Source: JBBDWK01 sp040902885
GTDB lineage: Bacteria; Acidobacteriota; Terriglobia; Bryobacterales; Bryobacteraceae
DNA length: 36,635 nucleotides
Assembly (NCBI GenBank): GCA_040902885.1
Contig: JBBDWK010000027.1
Span: forward strand, 1 to 36,635
Direction of reading: 5' to 3'
Every line of letters starts with the position of its first letter. Within the stretch, counting starts at the first letter, position 1. This document shows, one piece after another, positions 33,073 to 36,635 of this stretch. A program made the position numbers and the translations under genes. The notes under the pieces were generated by a model, which saw only the letters and a program-made list of their open reading frames with translations, was not told the origin of the DNA and did no database searches.

Positions 33073-33498
33073 AAGGACCAGCTCCACGAGGCGCTCGCTT
33101 CCGCTAGCGACAGCCAGCATGGCACGATCAAGCGTAGCTACGGCGCCCCCGTGAGCGGCCGCCAGCGCGATCAAATAGGCATCCGTGATCTGGCGATGAC
33201 CGACCAACTGCTGTTCCGGGAGAATGGCTTGGTTGAGCGGAAGGTCGTCGGGCCAGAACCCGTGCTCCGGCAACTCGGTGATGCGGTCGAGAAGGACCAG
33301 CGCTGTTCGGGGCGAGACGGCATGCGAGGTGAAACTCGGGTTGCTGGAGATGCGGACAAAACCCGCCTGCGTGAGCGGACAGGTCCTAAAACCGGCGGAC
33401 CGGTTCCGCGCAAACCAATCCTGCGCCTGAGCGTGATGGACGTGCGAGGGCCACGCCATCGCGATCAGGACATTGATGTCCAGGAGTCGCGGCTTCAC
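33070..33498 (-). CDS. VapC-type PIN-domain toxin
   Basis: The protein has 142 residues and would act as an Mg-dependent RNase. The first Asp is in LLDINVLIAMAWP, and the C-terminal acidic sites are in QITDAYLIALAAAHGG and TLDRAM. The mid-domain Glu often seen in VapC is not obvious (QAGFVRISSNP), as in one PIN subgroup. GTG 33498 overlaps the vapB stop by GTGA (33495-33498), so translation is coupled. The nearest downstream gene is the DUF1553 operon. Confidence 0.88.
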   Translation of the reverse strand: MKPRLLDINVLIAMAWPSHVHHAQAQDWFARNRSAGFRTCPLTQAGFVRISSNPSFTSHAVSPRTALVLLDRITELPEHGFWPDDLPLNQAILPEQQLVGHRQITDAYLIALAAAHGGAVATLDRAMLAVASGSERLVELVL

Positions 33499-33722
33499 AA
33501 CTCATCTTCCGCAGCCAGTGTACTTTCGAGTGTGATGGGCTCCGCCTCAGCGGGGACCAAGAAGCACGGGAAGGCTTTGGCTGTGTCGATGGCGACGGCA
33601 GGATTTAGCCCGCGCCGTGCCAACTCGGCGATGGCATCGCCGAGGGAGATGTTCTTCAGGTTGGCCAGGGAGCGCGCGGCAAGGTAGACATCATCTGGAA
33701 GCGTGATCGTCGTGCGCATCAT
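33495..33722 (-). CDS. VapB-type ribbon-helix-helix antitoxin
   Basis: The protein has 75 residues; the second ATG (33719) is an equally good start. The RHH DNA-binding unit is MRTTITLPDDVYLAARSLAN followed by ISLGDAIAELARRGL. The C-terminal tail is acidic (EAEPITLESTLAAEDEL) and should bind and block the toxin. It has no Shine-Dalgarno sequence and starts just after a consensus -10. Confidence 0.85.
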   Translation of the reverse strand: MMRTTITLPDDVYLAARSLANLKNISLGDAIAELARRGLNPAVAIDTAKAFPCFLVPAEAEPITLESTLAAEDEL

Positions 33723-33723
33723 G

Positions 33724-33741
33724 ATGATTATAGCATCGTGA
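33724..33741 (-). promoter_or_regulatory. vapBC promoter with operator-like palindrome
   Basis: Leftward TGCTATAAT (33732-33724) is a perfect extended -10. It ends 1 base before the first vapB ATG codon region; the second ATG (33719) is 4-7 bases on, so the transcript would be leaderless. GCATC-gt-GATGC (33730-33741) and the palindrome catcatgatg (33717-33726) flank the -10 and may bind the VapB dimer. Confidence 0.5.
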
Positions 33742-33837
33742 TGCCCGACTGTTTCCCTGCTCTAAGCTTTACCGTAGGTAGGATCCAGCTCTGGACACGG
33801 GAAGATCAGAGATGCCATATTTATGGAAGGAGGCCGA

Positions 33838-34080
33838 ATGAACAGCGAGAAGATCCGCACAACTGTCGATATTCCCGGCGCGCTCTACCGCCAACTCAGA
33901 GAGCAGGCGGCGGCCCAGGGCTGCTCTGTCCGCGAATTGATCCTCCGCGGTGTGGAAAAGGTGCTGCTGCACGCCGAACGGCCTGAGTTCCGCCGTGTCC
34001 GCTTTCCGCTGATCCGGTCCGAAGGTCCGAAGGTGCCGCTCTCGAACGAGCAGATCTATGAACACGTGGAATTTCCTTGA
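33838..34080 (+). CDS. VapB-like ribbon-helix-helix antitoxin (second module)
   Basis: The protein has 80 residues. ATG 33838 is set by aaggagg at 33827-33833; an ATG 15 bases upstream lies before that site. The RHH fold is RTTVDIPGALYRQLREQAAA followed by CSVRELILRGVEKVLL. The C-terminal part is basic then acidic (EQIYEHVEFP). It is divergent from the first vapBC by 115 bases and unlike it in sequence. Its last 23 bases overlap the toxin gene. Confidence 0.83.
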   Translation: MNSEKIRTTVDIPGALYRQLREQAAAQGCSVRELILRGVEKVLLHAERPEFRRVRFPLIRSEGPKVPLSNEQIYEHVEFP

Positions 34081-34486
34081 CGCGAACGTATGGCTGGCCC
34101 TGATCTGGGATCGGCACGAACACGCCGAAAGAGCGCGTGCCTGGTTTGAGTGCGCTTCGGCAGAGCGGTTCTTGTTCTGCCGCTTCACCCAGCTCACTGT
34201 CCTGCGCTTGCTCACCACGGCCGGCCTCATGAGCGCCGACGTATGCACGATGGCGGGCGCGTGGCAGATTTGGGGCAAGATCGCGGCCGATGAGCGGATT
34301 GCATTCCTCGCTGAGCCGGAGGGTATAGAGCCGCGTTTTCGCGGCCACTCGCAGCTCGCGAGCGCTTCACCGAAGGTTTGGGCCGACGCCTATTTGCTGG
34401 CGTTTGCTCAGACAGCCGGCCTGAAGCTGATCACGTTTGATCGGGCGCTCGGAACGCACGCTGCCGAGGCCGTCGTGCTCGGCTAA
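34058..34486 (+). CDS. VapC-type PIN-domain toxin (second module)
   Basis: The protein has 142 residues. ATG 34058 lies 23 bases inside the antitoxin gene, a typical coupled toxin start. PIN residues are Asp in NFLDANVWLALIWD, SPKVWADAYLLAFAQTAG and TFDRALG. The central Glu of other VapCs is absent (FTQLTVLRLL), as in the first module, so both belong to the same PIN subgroup although their antitoxins differ. It probably cleaves tRNA or rRNA, which is not shown by the sequence. Confidence 0.87.
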   Translation: MNTWNFLDANVWLALIWDRHEHAERARAWFECASAERFLFCRFTQLTVLRLLTTAGLMSADVCTMAGAWQIWGKIAADERIAFLAEPEGIEPRFRGHSQLASASPKVWADAYLLAFAQTAGLKLITFDRALGTHAAEAVVLG

Positions 34487-34560
34487 CAAAGGGACGCATT
34501 TTGCTCCAGGCTCGTCTGCAACGTTTTACTGGCAAGTATCGTCATATGGCCGAGGGGCTT

Positions 34561-35550
34561 ATGCTCAGACTGCTTCTGCTGTTCGCCGCATTGCTCTCCC
34601 CAGCTACCGCCCAGGATCCTGTCCGCCAGACCACGTACGCCGGCGCGTCCCACGGCTTCCTTACCATTCCCGCGTTCGATAAGGGCTACCTGATCTTTCT
34701 CAGGAACCTCGGAGAACTCAGGCTGTATGACCCGAAGGGCCTGCCGGCCTACGACACGATTGTGACACAGCCCGACGGACGCGACCTTAGCATCGGCAGC
34801 GCCGCGGTCGATACGGACGGGACCGTTGCGGTGGCAGTCGGGTATGCGTCACCAAAGGGGGGTTATGCCGGCGGCATCGTGCACCTGGACCGGTCCGGGA
34901 AGCAGACGCGCTTCATCGAGACGGGCCCCTACATGCCGACTCAGATCTGCTTCGCCCCGGACCACACTACCTGGACCTTCGGGTGGCAGCGCGGGGCGCC
35001 TGACTTCGTACGTGAGGACGGCGAAGATTATTTCATGGTCCGGCGGTACTCGAAGAACGGCAAGGAACTGGGAGCCTACCTGCCGCGCTCCTTATTCCCT
35101 CCGGGACTCTCGCCCTCGTCCCCAGGGCGCGGATTCTGGGTCATTCGGGCCGCCGACAGCGACAGAATCGGCGCCCTTGCCTATCGAGGGTCCAGCCGCG
35201 AAGAGTGGATCGAATGGGACCGGAGCGGGAAACTGATCGGCCGGTGGAAACTCGATTTCGAACCCAACGGCGGCCTCGCATACACAACGGACGGCCGGCT
35301 GTATTTCCACACCTGGTCGAGGGGTGCGGGCCGCAAAGGTAGCCGGCTGGTGGTTCTGGACCGGGAGACCTCGTCCTGGAAAGAAGTCCCTGCGCCCCAG
35401 ACGAGGAACCCTTATGATCGGGTGAACATACTGCTGGGCGCCGATGGAAACCACCTGGTCTTTTCGATGGTGCCGGGTGAGACTCGCTTAGGCTGGTTTG
35501 CTCCACCAGAACTGTCGGCGCCGAATCAAATCCAGCAAGCCGGGAAATAG
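34561..35550 (+). CDS. Secreted hypothetical protein, probable beta-propeller
   Basis: The protein has 329 residues. ATG 34561 is preferred because gagggg lies close upstream and a signal peptide follows (LRLLLLFAALLSPATAQ); ATG 34546 and TTG 34501 are upstream alternatives. The body has repeated strand blocks with aromatic and Gly turns, such as GYLIFLRNLGELRLYDPKG, AGGIVHLDRSGKQTRFIE, EWIEWDRSGKLIGRWKLDFE and GRLYFHTWSRG, as in beta-propellers of the six- or seven-bladed kind. No catalytic residues or named family are recognised. The gene begins 74 bases after vapC. Confidence 0.65.
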   Translation: MLRLLLLFAALLSPATAQDPVRQTTYAGASHGFLTIPAFDKGYLIFLRNLGELRLYDPKGLPAYDTIVTQPDGRDLSIGSAAVDTDGTVAVAVGYASPKGGYAGGIVHLDRSGKQTRFIETGPYMPTQICFAPDHTTWTFGWQRGAPDFVREDGEDYFMVRRYSKNGKELGAYLPRSLFPPGLSPSSPGRGFWVIRAADSDRIGALAYRGSSREEWIEWDRSGKLIGRWKLDFEPNGGLAYTTDGRLYFHTWSRGAGRKGSRLVVLDRETSSWKEVPAPQTRNPYDRVNILLGADGNHLVFSMVPGETRLGWFAPPELSAPNQIQQAGK

Positions 35551-35698
35551 ACGTCATCCGGAGTTGATCGCAGACTGCGCCATCATCGGAAACGCAGGCG
35601 AAACCTCCTGCGCCGCCTCGGTGAGTTCAATGCTTGCCGTTGTGGGCACGGCCGTTCGAAAGCGGATAGCCGAAGGCTCTCTGCGCATCCCGCCAGCT

Positions 35699-36304
35699 CT
35701 AATTCGACGACCCAATGGCATAGAGCGCATTTCCGGTCCGAATGTACATCTTGCCTTCGCTGATTGCCGGAGTTGCGTAGATGTCCGAGTCGAATTCATT
35801 GATCGCCAGAATTTCCCAATCGCCGGCTGCACGCAGCACGACGACCTTGCCATGCTCGCTGGCGATATAGACCTTGCCGTCGACGCCGATGGGTGAGGCG
35901 TAGTAGTCTTCGAGCGCGCCCGTCAAACGCGCCTGCTTGAGTACCTTGCCGGTCTGAGCATTCAGAGTGGTCGCGATTCCGCCGCTTCGGACGAGGAAAA
36001 CCACGTCCTTGTAAACCAGGGGCGCCGGTACGTCGGGCAGCGACTTTTCATATCGCCAGAGCACATGCGTGTCTGTCACGTCGCCGCTGCCTCCGAGCTT
36101 CACAGCCAATACACCGTTGCGCGAGGCACGGCGAGTGCGGAAGAAGGTCCATTCCCTCTCGCTCAGAAAACCGTCCCGATCCAGGTCGATCGCACGCCAC
36201 GTCCCTGTGGGCTGCCAGGCTGTGGAAGTTCGATCTGAGCGAGCTTCCCGTCGTGATTGGCATCGAGACGCCGTATCTGGAGTGCCCCAAGTGCCACCTC
36301 GCAC
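35699..36304 (-). pseudogene. Remnant of an EF-hand plus PQQ-like beta-propeller protein
   Basis: The frame ending at 35699 encodes a PQQ-type propeller tail (TTLNAQTGKVLKQARLTG, GKVYIASEHGKVVVLRAAG, GNALYAIG) preceded by a perfect EF-hand loop, DLDRDGFLSERE. A second EF-hand loop, DANHDGKLAQIE (near 36230-36264), lies in a different leftward frame one base out of step. The two loops therefore point to an indel near 36190-36240, and the N-terminus is lost upstream. The whole looks like a decayed secreted calcium-binding quinoprotein-like gene. The gap 35551-35698 has no feature I can support. Confidence 0.55.
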
Positions 36305-36370
36305 GATTCATACACATTGCGCACTCAATGGCAAGTGTCCACACTGCCAATCCAGATTGTTTGAAAGGCG

Positions 36371-36635
36371 CTAAAACATGCGGCAGATTTTTTCAAACTG
36401 ACCCACTACCGGATTTTGCGCAACCGCTTTCAGTATTAAGCCTGGAGCAAGCGTAGGGGAAGCCAGACCTCCCAGCATCGGAGGACGCTTCGGTCTGGTG
36501 ACGGGGAAGATACCCGAGGCATCGGGCCAGATCAGCGGAACGCCGACTTTCCGCTCATGTGGATTGCTTCCGGATCACCGACGATCCTGGCATGATCGGT
36601 AAAGGCTACGCCGATTTGCGTGATCTACCCCTAGG
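36371..36635 (-). other. Possible 3' end of a decayed or truncated leftward gene
   Basis: Leftward from the window edge, a frame reads TQIGVAFTDHARIVGDPEAI then stops soon after; the next frame carries on with VGVPLIWPDASGIFPVTRP and ends KICRMF-stop at 36371. The two parts look like one protein broken by a single-base shift near 36545-36560. I do not recognise the family. It may simply be chance open frame. The rest of 36305-36370 shows nothing else. Confidence 0.25.

Overview
The window looks like a chromosomal segment of a GC-rich acidobacterium, most likely of the Bryobacterales/Solibacter type. This is inferred from gene content alone: two Oar-like TonB-dependent receptors with an N-terminal carboxypeptidase-regulatory-like domain, a PSD1/DUF1553 plus DUF1501 plus quinoprotein operon, a Tat-exported sulfatase, many Tat-exported enzymes, VapBC pairs and short imperfect palindromic repeats between genes. 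No rRNA, tRNA, CRISPR array or intact transposase was seen.

Layout. 1-40 holds a short direct repeat that resembles an insertion-sequence edge. 122-4141 carries an outer-membrane receptor and a convergent secreted beta-propeller. 4218-8981 is a signalling block: a hybrid histidine kinase/response regulator split by a +1 frameshift, a DinB-like protein, an HD-GYP response regulator (c-di-GMP phosphodiesterase) and a small hypothetical. 9041-11281 is a housekeeping pair, a Xer recombinase and a CCA-adding enzyme. 11305-18078 looks like sugar-acid metabolism: an enolase-superfamily enzyme resembling galactarolactone cycloisomerase, a dienelactone-hydrolase-like esterase, a second TonB-dependent receptor and a Tat-exported UxuA-like mannonate dehydratase homologue. 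18041-20052 is an arsenic resistance operon (arsR-arsC-arsM-nudix) with a palindromic operator/promoter. 20216-21428 is an overlapping HTH/nucleotidyltransferase pair that resembles a toxin-antitoxin or AbiE-like module.

21479-27247 holds a sulfatase, a Tat-exported aldo/keto reductase-like protein, a C-terminal-processing-protease homologue that has lost both catalytic residues, a small cytochrome c, a DUF2064 glycosyltransferase-like protein and a NIPSNAP protein. 27251-33040 is a leftward operon: PSCyt1/DUF1549/DUF1553 haem protein, DUF1501 protein, then a glucose/quinate-type PQQ dehydrogenase. A perfect 26-bp inverted repeat sits between the first two genes. 33070-34486 holds two vapBC modules arranged head to head. 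34561-35550 is a secreted hypothetical protein. The right end (35699-36635) carries decayed EF-hand/quinoprotein-like and unidentified coding remnants.

Two points cut across the window. Several genes without a Shine-Dalgarno sequence have a -10-like hexamer ending 6-9 nt before the ATG (xerD, the dienelactone hydrolase, arsR, the sulfatase, the S41 homologue, vapB), which points to leaderless transcripts. Others carry an extended -10 (TGnTATAAT-like). The strongest candidates for new biology are the catalytically dead S41 homologue, the haem/DUF1501/quinoprotein operon with its long hairpin, and the leaderless promoter architecture.
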